From: Gammaproteobacteria bacterium
Lineage (GTDB): Bacteria > Pseudomonadota > Gammaproteobacteria > Pseudomonadales > Pseudohongiellaceae
DNA length: 64,000 nucleotides
Assembly (NCBI GenBank): GCA_018661465.1
Contig: JABJIC010000030.1
Coordinates: forward strand, 214,788-278,787
Direction: 5' to 3'
Both the position numbers and the translations under genes were made by a program. Each line of letters starts with the position of its first letter. Within the stretch, counting starts at the first letter, position 1. Under the pieces are notes generated by a model. The model saw only the letters and a list, made by a program, of their open reading frames with translations. It made no database searches and had not been told where the DNA came from. Below are positions 36,227 through 45,132 of the stretch, one piece after another.

Positions 36227-36333
36227 AGTTAGTGAGAAGCCACCATCTTCTTACGCAATTGACACTCACAACTTCGCAACTTAAGAATGTGAAACGTGTA
36301 GCTGTGAAATCGACAGATCAAATCTGAGGCCTC

Positions 36334-36355
36334 GGGGCGGAATTGAGCCCCTTTT
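36334..36355 (+). terminator. Rho-independent terminator
   Basis: GGGGC pairs with GCCCC around an 8-nt loop (GGAATTGA) and is followed by TTTTCTT. It lies between the small exported protein gene and the SapC gene. Its upstream CTCGGGGCGGA resembles a motif repeated near 46307 and 52033, so it may belong to that family. Confidence 0.65.
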
Positions 36356-36395
36356 CTTATACTCCTGTACACAAAACAAATAAGGTATACAAACG

Positions 36396-37139
36396 ATGAG
36401 TTCACCGGTACCCCTTCAAAACGACAAACACGCAAATTTAAAACTTGCCGAAATCGATGACTACACTCGATACAAAGAGCAGCATCTTGTCCCCATTGTC
36501 GTTCCTGATTTTTTTACTCTGGCTGGCGAATATCCACTGGTATTTGTACAAAACGCCGTATCTGGAGAATTTGTGCCCGTTGCCATGATGGGGATAAAGG
36601 AAGGCCAGAATCTTTGTTGCCAGTCTGAACAATGGCCTGCTCAGGTTGTGCCATTAAGTTTCAATAATGGCCCTTTCTCAATTGCGCGTGCAGACACGGA
36701 TGATGAGCAATTCGTCATACTCATCGATGAGGAAAGCCCGTTGTTGAGCGAAACTGATGGTGAAGCACTTTTTACTGAAAGCGGTGAGAAAACTGACTAT
36801 CTTGAAAAGAAAATTGAGTCCGTTGTGCAAGTGGCGCAAAAGGCTATAAATACACAGGGAGTTTGCAAATACTTGTCTAACAAAAAATTGTTTGCAACCC
36901 AGCAAGTGCAGCTTCAGTTTCGACCGGACACGGAAAAGTACAACATCGACGGTATCTTTACAATTGATGAAGAGGCGCTTAATGCTTTGCCGGACAAGGA
37001 TTTTCTCGAGCTAAGAAAGAAGGGTATGCTGGCTCTGATCTATGCGCATTTTGTTTCACTCCAACAACTACATCGCATTTCCAAGATGCAGTATGAGGCG
37101 GATGAGGCAGCAAGGGACAATGGCAATTTGACAACTTAA
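36396..37139 (+). CDS. SapC family protein
   Basis: This 247-residue protein has the SapC pattern: HLVPIVVPDFFTLAGEYPLV, then EFVPVAMMGIKEGQNL, EQWPAQVVPLSFNNGPF and IDEEALNALPDKDFLELRKKG. SapC proteins take their name from an S-layer locus, but their role is unknown. They often accompany TonB receptors for glycans. There is no signal peptide, so it is cytoplasmic by prediction. Confidence 0.85.
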   Translation: MSSPVPLQNDKHANLKLAEIDDYTRYKEQHLVPIVVPDFFTLAGEYPLVFVQNAVSGEFVPVAMMGIKEGQNLCCQSEQWPAQVVPLSFNNGPFSIARADTDDEQFVILIDEESPLLSETDGEALFTESGEKTDYLEKKIESVVQVAQKAINTQGVCKYLSNKKLFATQQVQLQFRPDTEKYNIDGIFTIDEEALNALPDKDFLELRKKGMLALIYAHFVSLQQLHRISKMQYEADEAARDNGNLTT

Positions 37140-37187
37140 GTACATGAGCTGATATTGAAATAGACATCTAGGAAGGAGGGGCCGTAA

Positions 37188-37207
37188 TTTTTACTCTGAC
37201 TCCATTT
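37188..37207 (-). repeat. Dispersed GTCAGAGTAAAA element, copy 1
   Basis: On the minus strand this reads AAATGGAGTCAGAGTAAAAA. Related copies with the core GTCAGAGTRAAAA lie at 39596, 42959 and 50740. All are intergenic or at gene junctions. The pattern resembles REP-like or decayed transposon-associated sequence known in many gammaproteobacteria. Confidence 0.55.
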
Positions 37208-37305
37208 GATGACCCCATTTCAGCTTACCATCGCATCAACAAGCGCATAGACTTATTGGAAGAAAATTCTTATCTTCATTAATAAATAACCCTAGGAGGA
37301 ACATC

Positions 37306-37752
37306 ATGTTCAGAGTCATTGTCGTTGCTACCCTTTCCACTATATTGCTCGGCTGCCAAATAGAAGCATCCAGTACCTACGCCGCTGAAGCAGTTCAACA
37401 GCCCGCTGCGCCGGAATACATGAATCCGAATCCGCGTGCGCCTTATTCCGAAGGTGTTCGCTATGGCGGACTGATCTATCTAGCCGGTAAAACTGGCGGG
37501 CCCGGAGAGTCAGGAGTGCAGGCCGAAACACGACGCACTTTGGAATCAATTCAGGACGCACTCGAGCGCTTCGGCTCGTCGATGGATCGAGTTGTGAAAT
37601 GCACTGTGTTTCTGGTGGATATGGATGAGTGGAGTGCCATGAACGAGGTCTATGCCGAGTTCTTCCCGGTAAACAAGCCAGCCCGCACGGCCGTCGGCAT
37701 CAGTTTGGGAGGAGACACCCGTGTAGAGATCGAGTGCATTGCGGCTGCGTGA
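37306..37752 (+). CDS. RidA-family protein with a lipoprotein signal
   Basis: This 148-residue protein has lipobox LLGC (Cys17), unusual for the normally cytosolic RidA/YjgF family. The RidA domain shows APYSEGVRYGGLIYLAG, AETRRTLESIQDALERFG, VVKCTVFLVDMDEWSAMN and the key Arg127 in PARTAVG plus VEIECIA. RidA deaminates reactive enamine/imine intermediates; a lipid-anchored copy may do this in the envelope, or have a binding role. AGGAGG lies 6 nt before the ATG. Confidence 0.82.
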   Translation: MFRVIVVATLSTILLGCQIEASSTYAAEAVQQPAAPEYMNPNPRAPYSEGVRYGGLIYLAGKTGGPGESGVQAETRRTLESIQDALERFGSSMDRVVKCTVFLVDMDEWSAMNEVYAEFFPVNKPARTAVGISLGGDTRVEIECIAAA

Positions 37753-37868
37753 GAAATCAATTGAATCGAATAAAAGAGTATGCGCGATCATCGGTTCTGA
37801 TTAATCCGGCTCACTAGCCCTGATCTCGATTAAACGAATTCGCCTTGCTGAAGAAATTGGAGTCAATG

Positions 37869-39593
37869 ATGAAGTTCATTTTCAGAGTACGAAACGTAGC
37901 CCTGTGTATTTTATTTTCAACGACTTCTTTTGCGCAGGATGCTTCTTCGATCGTTGTGTACACAGCCCGTGAAATAATTACTCTGGATCCGAGTCGACCG
38001 GCAGTGGGGGCTGTCGCTGTTGAAGAGAATAGAATAGTCGCAACAGGATCACTCGAAGAGATACAAAGGTCCCTATCTGGTCAGGCCCTGACAATCGATA
38101 CCCGCTTTGAAGATTTGGTGCTCATTCCTGGGCTAATCAATCAGCATGAACATGCGTGGCTGGCCAGTCTCTTGTTCATGACTGAAATTCTATCTATTGA
38201 AGACTGGGTTCTGCCCGAGAAGACAGTCCGGCGTGCAATAGATGCGGCTGATTATCGACAGCGTCTTGAAAGTATTGTGAGTAAGCATTCTGATCCGTCG
38301 GAGGTCCTCTACACTTGGGGGTTTCATCAACTTTTTCATGGCGAGCTGACGCGCGCAGACCTGGACGAAATCAGCAGCACTATTCCTATCGTGGTGATGC
38401 AGAGGTCTCTGCACGAACAGATTCATAATACCGCCGCGCTGGAATATTTTGACATTGACCAGGCCCTAATCGACGCAGCTCCTGAAGCTGTACGCGCCCA
38501 GTCCAATCTCGCCGAGGGGCATTTCTGGGAAAGGGGGCAAGGCCTGGTAGTGGGTAGGGTGTTCGCAGATATTTTTCGCCCATCTCGCTACTTGCCGGCC
38601 CTTGAGCAGTTGGAAGCCTATTGGCATGCGGCGGGGAGCACGCTGATAGCCGAACCAGGCGGAATCGTTTCACCAGCTCTGATTGCATTGCAGAATCAGG
38701 TGTTCGGCGATGCGCAAACACCGTTTCGAATGTATTACATAGCAGATGGAAGGTCGTTTGCTGGTACTTATCCAGAAGATGAGGTGATCACCGAAATCGA
38801 GAAGTTGTATGCATCTGCCCAGGGGATGACTGAATTTATTCCCGGGCAGGTGAAGCTGTTTGCCGACGGCGCGATGTTTAGTCAGTTAATGCAGATGAGT
38901 GAAGGCTATTTGGATGGTCATCATGGAGAGTGGCTAATGGAGCCCGAGACTTTTGCCCGGGCTTTTCGCATCTACTGGGATGCTGGATACCAGATCCATG
39001 TTCATCAGAACGGTGATGCGGGACTCGATATGGTTCTTGATAATCTGCAAGCCAATATGGAACGTAATCCTCGCGAAGATCATCGCACGGTAATTGTCCA
39101 CTTTGGCTTCTCTCGCCCCGATCAAGTCGAGCGTCTGGCAGTGCTCGGTGCAATAGTGAGTGCTAATCCTTTCTACCCGATAGTGCTAGCTGATCGCTAC
39201 AGTGAACAAGGTATTGGGCCCGAGCGAGCTCAAGAAATGGTGAGGCTGGGGGATTTGGTGCGAGCTGACGTTTCTCTGTCCTTGCATTCTGATACACCAA
39301 TGGCCTCTGGCCAACCGTTGAGGCTCATGTCCAATGCAGTGAATCGAATTACCGTCGGCGGGAACCTCGCTGGCCCAGCACAGCGAATTAGTGCAGAGCG
39401 CGCATTGCGCGCAGTAACTCTTGATGCAGCTTATTCACTAAGAATGGAAGACGAGGTCGGCTCAATCATTCCAGGTAAGCTTGCCAATTTCACGGTTCTT
39501 GTTGAAAACCCGTTAACAGTATCGCCAGAGACCATTGAAAACATAGAGATCTGGGGCACGGTTCACGAGGGAAGGCTACTGCCGTTACCTTAA
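37869..39593 (+). CDS. Exported amidohydrolase (YtcJ-like)
   Basis: This 574-residue metal-dependent hydrolase has a signal peptide ending near SFAQ. Metal-ligand motifs are QHEHAWLA early on, VHQNGDAGLD and VHFGFSRPDQV in the middle, and SLHSDTPMA late, followed by the amidohydrolase C-terminal DEVGSIIPGKLANFTVL. It fits the amidohydrolase 3 / YtcJ group; substrate unknown. ATG 37869 is chosen because GGAG lies 6 nt upstream; ATG 37866 directly precedes it. Confidence 0.8.
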   Translation: MKFIFRVRNVALCILFSTTSFAQDASSIVVYTAREIITLDPSRPAVGAVAVEENRIVATGSLEEIQRSLSGQALTIDTRFEDLVLIPGLINQHEHAWLASLLFMTEILSIEDWVLPEKTVRRAIDAADYRQRLESIVSKHSDPSEVLYTWGFHQLFHGELTRADLDEISSTIPIVVMQRSLHEQIHNTAALEYFDIDQALIDAAPEAVRAQSNLAEGHFWERGQGLVVGRVFADIFRPSRYLPALEQLEAYWHAAGSTLIAEPGGIVSPALIALQNQVFGDAQTPFRMYYIADGRSFAGTYPEDEVITEIEKLYASAQGMTEFIPGQVKLFADGAMFSQLMQMSEGYLDGHHGEWLMEPETFARAFRIYWDAGYQIHVHQNGDAGLDMVLDNLQANMERNPREDHRTVIVHFGFSRPDQVERLAVLGAIVSANPFYPIVLADRYSEQGIGPERAQEMVRLGDLVRADVSLSLHSDTPMASGQPLRLMSNAVNRITVGGNLAGPAQRISAERALRAVTLDAAYSLRMEDEVGSIIPGKLANFTVLVENPLTVSPETIENIEIWGTVHEGRLLPLP

Positions 39594-39595
39594 CT

Positions 39596-39616
39596 AAATG
39601 GTGTCAGAGTAAAATT
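39596..39616 (+). repeat. Dispersed GTCAGAGTAAAA element, copy 2
   Basis: AAATGGTGTCAGAGTAAAATT begins 3 nt past the amidohydrolase stop. The following 100 nt include CGCAGCCGAAGAGTAGATG, which resembles CAGCCGAAGG at 52067, so two repeat types are joined here. Confidence 0.55.
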
Positions 39617-39820
39617 AAAGAAGGTTGAAATTAATGGTGCCTAGGGACGGAGCAATTCGCCTGGAGCGAATTAGCGCAGCCGAAGAGTAGATGTTAGCCC
39701 GAGCCCATGGAAGGCAAGTCACTCGAGCTACTCTGATTCAATTGACTATAAAAAAACGCTGTTCATGTAGTATGAGAGTGACAAACCAGTCTTCAACCGA
39801 ATACCACTAGGGCCAAAGAA

Positions 39821-40990
39821 ATGAAAATTGTTAAGCGAATAAGTGTTGGTCTTGGAGTTATTGCGTTGGCGTCGATTGGGCTCTACTACTCTGGTTATGG
39901 CGGTGACTTGGCCTTTCGCGCTTTTTTGGCTTACAGCCAACCGGCAGCTGAGTTTGACGCCAATACTGCAGTAGATGAGCCGGATTACAGCGACGCCATA
40001 AACTGGGCTGCACTACCAGGGGAAGGCGATCCGGCAGATCTAATCCCTACAGGTGTTGATGGAACTGTTCAGGATGAACAACCGGTTGATGTGTTCTTTA
40101 TTCATCCGACGGGTTTTATGAGGTCCAATACCTGGACTTCGCCTTTGGAGCTGAACTCAGGTACAGAAGAGAACACATTGTGGATGATGGCGAATCAAGC
40201 TAGCGCCTTCAATGGTTGTTGCAATGTTTATGCACCTCGATATCGAGAAGCGACCATAGTTTCCTATTTTGGAGAGGCGAAGCTACGCGACGACGTATTG
40301 GGATTTGCTTACGAAGATGTGAAGCGGGCGTTCACCTATTTTATCGAGCACTACAGCCAAGATCGTCCCTTCGTCATCGCCAGCCACAGTCAAGGCACTC
40401 ACCATGCAATGCGACTTCTTAGAGAAATGGTGGATACAAGCGAATTACACGAGCGAATGGTTGCTGCCTATTTGATTGGTGGCATTGTGATTCCTGTGAC
40501 TCACAGCTCGCTTAGTTCAATGACGAATATTTCTGCCTGTACAGACTCGGAGCAGTTACACTGTGTAGTGCATTGGGACACGCAGGCCGAAGGGGCGCCT
40601 GCCGAATTGTTAGGTATGCCGCGCCCAGCAGATACCCTTTGTACTAATCCACTTAGTTGGCAGGTCAATGAAGAAATGGTGACGGCTGAGCAGAATGCTG
40701 GCGCGGTGTTTCCCGAGGGGACTTACAACGCGGCGATGGGTAAGGGCGAAGATGCGTCAACGGCACAGGTATTCGAAGCTTTGCCTGCACCATTACAACA
40801 GCATACTTCGGCGCAATGCAGAGACGGTTGGTTGTATGTGCAAGATCAAACAGGGTCAGAATTTGATAAGGCTGGGACTGTGGATGCAAGTGGTAACTAC
40901 CACATGCTCGACTATTCATTGTTTTACATGAACATTCGTAACAATGCCAAGCTGCGTGTGAATCGACATATGGAGCAGAGGCGTAATTAA
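39821..40990 (+). CDS. DUF3089 alpha/beta-hydrolase-like membrane-anchored protein
   Basis: This 389-residue protein has an N-terminal helix (ISVGLGVIALASIGLYYSGY) that could be an uncleaved anchor. The DUF3089 signs are VDVFFIHPTGFM, APRYREATIVSYF, AYEDVKRAFTYFIEHY and the nucleophile-like SHSQGTHHAMRL. Such proteins are predicted lipases or esterases acting in the envelope. The catalytic acid and His are not firmly placed; DYSLFYMNIRNN closes the domain. No operon partner is evident. Confidence 0.78.
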   Translation: MKIVKRISVGLGVIALASIGLYYSGYGGDLAFRAFLAYSQPAAEFDANTAVDEPDYSDAINWAALPGEGDPADLIPTGVDGTVQDEQPVDVFFIHPTGFMRSNTWTSPLELNSGTEENTLWMMANQASAFNGCCNVYAPRYREATIVSYFGEAKLRDDVLGFAYEDVKRAFTYFIEHYSQDRPFVIASHSQGTHHAMRLLREMVDTSELHERMVAAYLIGGIVIPVTHSSLSSMTNISACTDSEQLHCVVHWDTQAEGAPAELLGMPRPADTLCTNPLSWQVNEEMVTAEQNAGAVFPEGTYNAAMGKGEDASTAQVFEALPAPLQQHTSAQCRDGWLYVQDQTGSEFDKAGTVDASGNYHMLDYSLFYMNIRNNAKLRVNRHMEQRRN

Positions 40991-41175
40991 TCTAATTATT
41001 TTTCCATTCTCGAATCTTTGCGGCCGTGAAGTCTTGCAGGCACCTTATGAGGTTCTGGAACCTATGCCGGCTTGCCGCAAACAACAATATTTGAGCAGTC
41101 AGTCAATCTCTCTCTCTGCGTGAGAGCCGTCCGCTTCCCAGATCTCTTTCTTCGAACCCCTTTTCTTTTTAAGCC

Positions 41176-41706
41176 TTAGTTTTCCTTACTGCACCGCGGA
41201 TCCATTGCTTGGGCAGCGCGAATTTGTTCAAGGTTAAATGCAATCGGCGCACAGCCGTGACTAATGCCGCAGACTAGATCCCACTCCGGGCGTGCCAGCT
41301 GGTGGCAGCCAAAACAGCTTCCCGATGGACTAGCCACTTCAGCGCCGCCTCGCACCGAAATACTTGTGCTATCTGCAGAAATATCCAACAGGAAAAATTC
41401 CCAGTCGTTGGTAGCCGGATTCCAACCTTGCTTATGCTTAATCATCGCTTCACTAGGAATTAGAGTCAGCAAAGATCCAGGCGGGTAATTACCCCCATTA
41501 CTGGAATTCGCCACCGCCAGGGTTTCATCCAGATTTCCCAAAATGTTATCAACAAAAAATCTTCCGCTCGCCGCAAATTCGCTTATGCAATTGAAGGCAG
41601 CTTCTGAGACATCGAGTTGCTTGCCTTCGTCAGCCGAATAACTCTGCCCGATAACTAACGACGAAAAGACGATTACGGAAAGTGCTTTAAGTTGTGATTT
41701 GAACAT
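41176..41706 (-). CDS. Cytochrome P460-like exported haem c protein
   Basis: This 176-residue protein has a signal peptide ending near SYS-AD. It has a haem c site CFGCH at residues 131-135, and the region KHKQGWNPATNDWEFFLLDI resembles cytochrome P460. P460 enzymes oxidise hydroxylamine or related nitrogen compounds, and related cytochrome c'-beta proteins bind NO. A Lys-haem crosslink cannot be judged from the sequence. The NHL-propeller gene lies next to it on the same strand. Confidence 0.7.
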   Translation of the reverse strand: MFKSQLKALSVIVFSSLVIGQSYSADEGKQLDVSEAAFNCISEFAASGRFFVDNILGNLDETLAVANSSNGGNYPPGSLLTLIPSEAMIKHKQGWNPATNDWEFFLLDISADSTSISVRGGAEVASPSGSCFGCHQLARPEWDLVCGISHGCAPIAFNLEQIRAAQAMDPRCSKEN

Positions 41707-41790
41707 GTGCGTTCTCTCCCAATTCCTGTTTTTGCATTGTTCTCGCCAAAGTTCTTGCAGTATAGGAATTACTAGTTAGTACCCATAGCC

Positions 41791-42861
41791 CTATGGTCGC
41801 ACTCGGACATACTTCCTGAGCGTGCGGTCATTAATATGAGGGCCGGGGACGGGCTCTCCTCCGTAAAGGTTGCCTTCGCTATCGACTGTGACAAACTCCG
41901 CTCCGTTCCCCGGTAGGATGTTGGGATTCGCCCATGGGAAGCGAATGAACTCCTTCACCCATCCTGTTTGGTATTCGCCGATGCGAATTCCCATTTCATA
42001 CCCTGGGTTTTGCACGTTGTCAGACTCAGAGTCTGCGACGAAGATCCGCCCGTCGTTATCAAAGGCGATTCCGCTCGGGCGCCCGAACTGGGTCCAGGTG
42101 GCTGAGTGGTTGCCTTCCTGATCGAAAATTTGAATGCGGCTGTTGCTGCGGTCTCCCACGAACACTCGACCATCTGGATCAATGGCGATAGCGTGTAGGG
42201 CGCGAAACTCTCCCGGGGCGTAGCCGGTCCCTCCCCAAGACATGAGGTATTCGCCACGACTGTTGTACTTCACCACTCGGTTGTTTCCGTTCGCGTTGTG
42301 TCCGTCCGCTATGAACACGTCGCCGTTTGATGCAATCGCCACATCACTTGGGGAAGTAAAGTTATTTGGACCGTCTCCCTGCTCTCCAGGAGTGCCAAGT
42401 GTCATGAGCACTTCGCCGGTAGAGCTAAACTTGATGACGTGATGACCTCGATCGTCGCCCGCGGGAATGTTGTTATCACTCACGGCGTCAGTTACCCAGA
42501 CGTTGCCGTCGGAATCAACGTCAATTCCATGGGGCCAGATAAACAATCCGCTGCCAAAGGACTCGACCACGTTGCCGTCAGGGTCGAACTTTAATACCGG
42601 ATCCAGGTCTGAATCAAGGCACTCCGAACCGAAACGATCTTGCCCGGCATCGCAACGTATAACGGCCCAGATATGACGACCGTCGGGGTCGACCTTTGCT
42701 TTGCCGACTGCTCCCATCATCCTGCCATTCGGCAGTTTCGCCCAACCTTCGTCGATCATATATGCGTTCGTGGAGTTCTGCGCAGCTGATTGCTGTGGCA
42801 CCAATAAAGAAACGAATACCAGCACGGCGGCCAGGGATAGGATTGGATTGCGAAAAGACAT
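41791..42861 (-). CDS. Exported six-bladed NHL-repeat propeller, PAL-like, copy 2
   Basis: This 356-residue relative of the protein at 14318 has a signal peptide ending near SAAQ. NHL repeats are PHGIDVDSDGNVWVTDAV, PSDVAIASNGDVFIADGH, LHAIAIDPDGRVFVGDRS and PSGIAFDNDGRIFVADSE. The Cys pair in VIRCDAGQDRFGSECLDSD is conserved with copy 1. A role like peptidyl-hydroxyglycine lyase is possible but unproven. AGGTG lies 5 nt before the ATG. Confidence 0.75.
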   Translation of the reverse strand: MSFRNPILSLAAVLVFVSLLVPQQSAAQNSTNAYMIDEGWAKLPNGRMMGAVGKAKVDPDGRHIWAVIRCDAGQDRFGSECLDSDLDPVLKFDPDGNVVESFGSGLFIWPHGIDVDSDGNVWVTDAVSDNNIPAGDDRGHHVIKFSSTGEVLMTLGTPGEQGDGPNNFTSPSDVAIASNGDVFIADGHNANGNNRVVKYNSRGEYLMSWGGTGYAPGEFRALHAIAIDPDGRVFVGDRSNSRIQIFDQEGNHSATWTQFGRPSGIAFDNDGRIFVADSESDNVQNPGYEMGIRIGEYQTGWVKEFIRFPWANPNILPGNGAEFVTVDSEGNLYGGEPVPGPHINDRTLRKYVRVRP

Positions 42862-42958
42862 GGAGCACCTCGATGTGTTTTGAGTGAACCTTCGAGTATA
42901 AGTAGAACAAAGGCTATGTCAATTGGCAGACAATTCTGCCAGAGCCTAGGGGGTAGCC

Positions 42959-42978
42959 AAGGGGGTCAGAGTAAAAAT
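42959..42978 (+). repeat. Dispersed GTCAGAGTAAAA element, copy 3
   Basis: AAGGGGGTCAGAGTAAAAAT lies about 100 nt upstream of the NHL-propeller start codon and between that gene and the DsbB gene. It is the closest match to the copy at 50740. Confidence 0.55.
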
Positions 42979-43097
42979 ACAGTAGTTTTTAAGATTAGAT
43001 AGAGCGGGCGCGCAGGGACGGATGTTTGGCATGTTCAAACCCTCACCGGTATAGAGCCCATGGTTATTTACGAAGTGGAAAAATAAATGGCGACTCC

Positions 43098-43619
43098 TTA
43101 GATTTCGTTAGAGATCATCTTGCGCACATGCATTATCCATGCAGCTATCAACACCAACAGTGGCGCGGACAGGGTGATTAGCAGGCCTTCCACCATAGAG
43201 AAGCCAAGCGGCATGGCTGGAGATTGGCCACACATTCCCTGAGCCTCAAAAAAGAGGGGAAACCACTGATCTAACGGCATGAACTCGGGGAAACCGGCAC
43301 CCATGGTGCAACTGGAAACAACTGTGCCCTGCTCGACGCCATAGGCGTAGTAACTGGTGTAGAGCGCCCCGGCCATCATGACGATCGTGAGATTCAGAGC
43401 CATCCAGCGCCACCAGAAGTTTTTTGCCATGACCAGCCCCAACAGAGCGAAGATGATGGAGCCCATTACCCAGGCTCGCACCTGCACGCACAGCGCACAG
43501 GGATACCACATTCCCGGACCATACTGGTAAAACAGTGCGATACCTTCCATTAGAGTCAGGAAGAGCACGCCGGTGAGCCAGAAATAACGGCTTTCGACAA
43601 AATTGTAGAGCTTGTTCAC
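43098..43619 (-). CDS. dsbB: Disulfide bond formation protein B (DsbB family)
   Basis: This 173-residue four-helix membrane protein reoxidises DsbA and passes electrons to quinone. The two expected Cys pairs are present: Cys41-A-L-Cys44 in YPCALCVQVRAW, and Cys104/Cys130 in VSSCTMGAGFPEFM and QGMCGQSP. The start codon is GTG with AAGGA 8 nt upstream. No dsbA is adjacent. The product would help fold the many Cys-paired exported proteins in this window. Confidence 0.85.
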   Translation of the reverse strand: MNKLYNFVESRYFWLTGVLFLTLMEGIALFYQYGPGMWYPCALCVQVRAWVMGSIIFALLGLVMAKNFWWRWMALNLTIVMMAGALYTSYYAYGVEQGTVVSSCTMGAGFPEFMPLDQWFPLFFEAQGMCGQSPAMPLGFSMVEGLLITLSAPLLVLIAAWIMHVRKMISNEI

Positions 43620-43935
43620 AAGATCAGTCCTTCAGGTGTATCAATGATATTTCGATAGACGGTGCATTCTAACGGATTTTTTAAAAGTAGTATCGCTTTT
43701 GTAGTTGCGATGGCTACGTCTCAATCAACACACAATGTTTAGATAATTAGGAATTCCCACGGTTAAAAGAAGAACAGTTCTGGGATTGGCCGCCGGCAGT
43801 GGTGCAGCGTTTACAGCCCCCTTTTCTTATCCTCGGCGGGACTAGATTACCCAGGTTTGATCTCCTCGATATTTTGAGATTTTTTTCCAGTTAGACTTTG
43901 GAGAGTCAATAGGATAATTCAGAGGACAATAGCAG
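43620..43935. other. Intergenic region with a degenerate Tat-signal fragment
   Basis: Between two divergent genes. Apart from the short Tat-like frame at 43759-43845 I see no feature. Promoters for DsbB and the porin gene must lie here. Confidence 0.35.
43759..43845 (+). pseudogene. Remnant of a Tat signal peptide coding region
   Basis: The frame reads (T)VKRRTVLGLAAGSGAAFTAP followed by FSYPRRD and a TAG. This is a convincing twin-arginine signal (KRRTVLGL) with a hydrophobic core. There is no ATG: the likely first codon is ACG, preceded by AGGA 6 nt upstream, as if ATG had mutated. Nothing follows the signal, so it is probably the 5' scrap of a lost Tat substrate gene. A chance ORF cannot be excluded. 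Confidence 0.4.
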
Positions 43936-44790
43936 ATGTCTACTTGCTGGAGATTTTTGAAAAATTCAGAGTTAGTCTATCTGACTATCGCGTTAGTTTT
44001 GTTGCAAAGCAAGGCTCTTGCCCAATCCGACAGCATCAACGAGATACACTTCCAGGAAGGAACCCTGAACCAGGTGGGGACCGGTGGTGCCATGGCTGAT
44101 ACCACAATCTTCACTTTTCAACATGTAAGCAATTGGGAATACGGTGACAATTTCCTATTCTTCGATCACACCGATTTCGACCTAGCAACAGCGGGCAGCA
44201 ATCCGGCTAATCCGGGCAGCGATACCAGTGACATCTATGGTGAGTGGTACTCCCATTTCAGCCTCAGCAAGATTACGGGAAATGAAATAAGGTTCGGCAT
44301 CGTCAAGGATGTGGGCTTTCTCGCAGGACTAAACTGGGCTCCAGACGTAGATAGTTGGTGGTTCCTGCCAGGGGTTCGTTTCTCACTCGATTTGCCGGGG
44401 TTCGCCTTCGCCAATCTCGACTTCACCACATACAATCAGCACTCAACGACCAACACCAATGCCACTGCTTTTGGCATACTGGACGAAGAGAGTAGTTGGA
44501 TGAGCGATTTCAGCTGGGCATATCCTTTCTCAATTGGGAGGACCAACTGGTCACTGGAAGGGCATATCGAATACATCGAAGCGCGTAGACAGGTGACCAC
44601 CTTCGGGGCCGGGAAATTGGAATCTTGGGTGCTGGCGCAACCACAACTTCGACTCGACCTAGGCAACCTTCTGGATATTGGCGCTAATAAACTGTTCGTG
44701 GGCGTCGAGTATCAGTACTGGAATAACAAATTGGGTGAGAAGGACACGGATGACCGGGAACTGCAGTTCCTTCTAGTTTTGCGTCTCTAG
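43936..44790 (+). CDS. Tsx-like nucleoside-type outer-membrane porin
   Basis: This 284-residue protein has a signal peptide ending near ALAQ. Barrel strands such as VSNWEYGDNFLFFDHTDFD, EWYSHFSLSKITG and FVGVEYQYWNNKLGEKD match the Tsx channel family, and the C-terminus ends LQFLLVLRL. Tsx channels pass nucleosides or related small molecules across the outer membrane. No nucleoside-use genes are close, so the cargo is open. Confidence 0.78.
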   Translation: MSTCWRFLKNSELVYLTIALVLLQSKALAQSDSINEIHFQEGTLNQVGTGGAMADTTIFTFQHVSNWEYGDNFLFFDHTDFDLATAGSNPANPGSDTSDIYGEWYSHFSLSKITGNEIRFGIVKDVGFLAGLNWAPDVDSWWFLPGVRFSLDLPGFAFANLDFTTYNQHSTTNTNATAFGILDEESSWMSDFSWAYPFSIGRTNWSLEGHIEYIEARRQVTTFGAGKLESWVLAQPQLRLDLGNLLDIGANKLFVGVEYQYWNNKLGEKDTDDRELQFLLVLRL

Positions 44791-45132
44791 GTTCACAGCG
44801 TACTGAACTCACAAGGTTAAGTGGGCGGCGCGCTCGTTGCTAACTGCTTTGCAGTTGGTCGAACCACCGACACGAGGATTTTCAGTAGACAGCGTGACCG
44901 ATTCCTTCTTCGAATCAATGAGTTAAAACTACGAAATCAGAGTGTGCTAAGAAGTGTGCTAAAAATACAGTGATTGAATGTGCTTAGAACCATCGCATTT
45001 TTTACTCTGCCTTTTTCGGTTTAACAGGAACCAATAGTGAATTTGTTCGCACGGGTGTGTAGTAGTTAGAAAGCATGGGCTTTCAGGTATATACTTATTC
45101 GCGACCTCAAGGCTGACCCAAGGGCTTGCACT
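44791..45132. other. Intergenic region with repeat copy and small hairpin
   Basis: It contains a perfect AACTGC-TTT-GCAGTT hairpin at 44842-44856, the second copy of the 20-mer at 44942-44961, and a partial TTTTTTACTCTG match to the dispersed element near 44997. No gene is supported. Confidence 0.4.
44942..44961 (+). repeat. Direct repeat copy 2 of a 20-mer
   Basis: Identical to GTGTGCTAAGAAGTGTGCTA at 32908-32927. Here it is followed by AAAAATACAG, as is GTCAGAGTAAAAATACAG at 42964, so two repeat families may share this tail. Confidence 0.7.
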
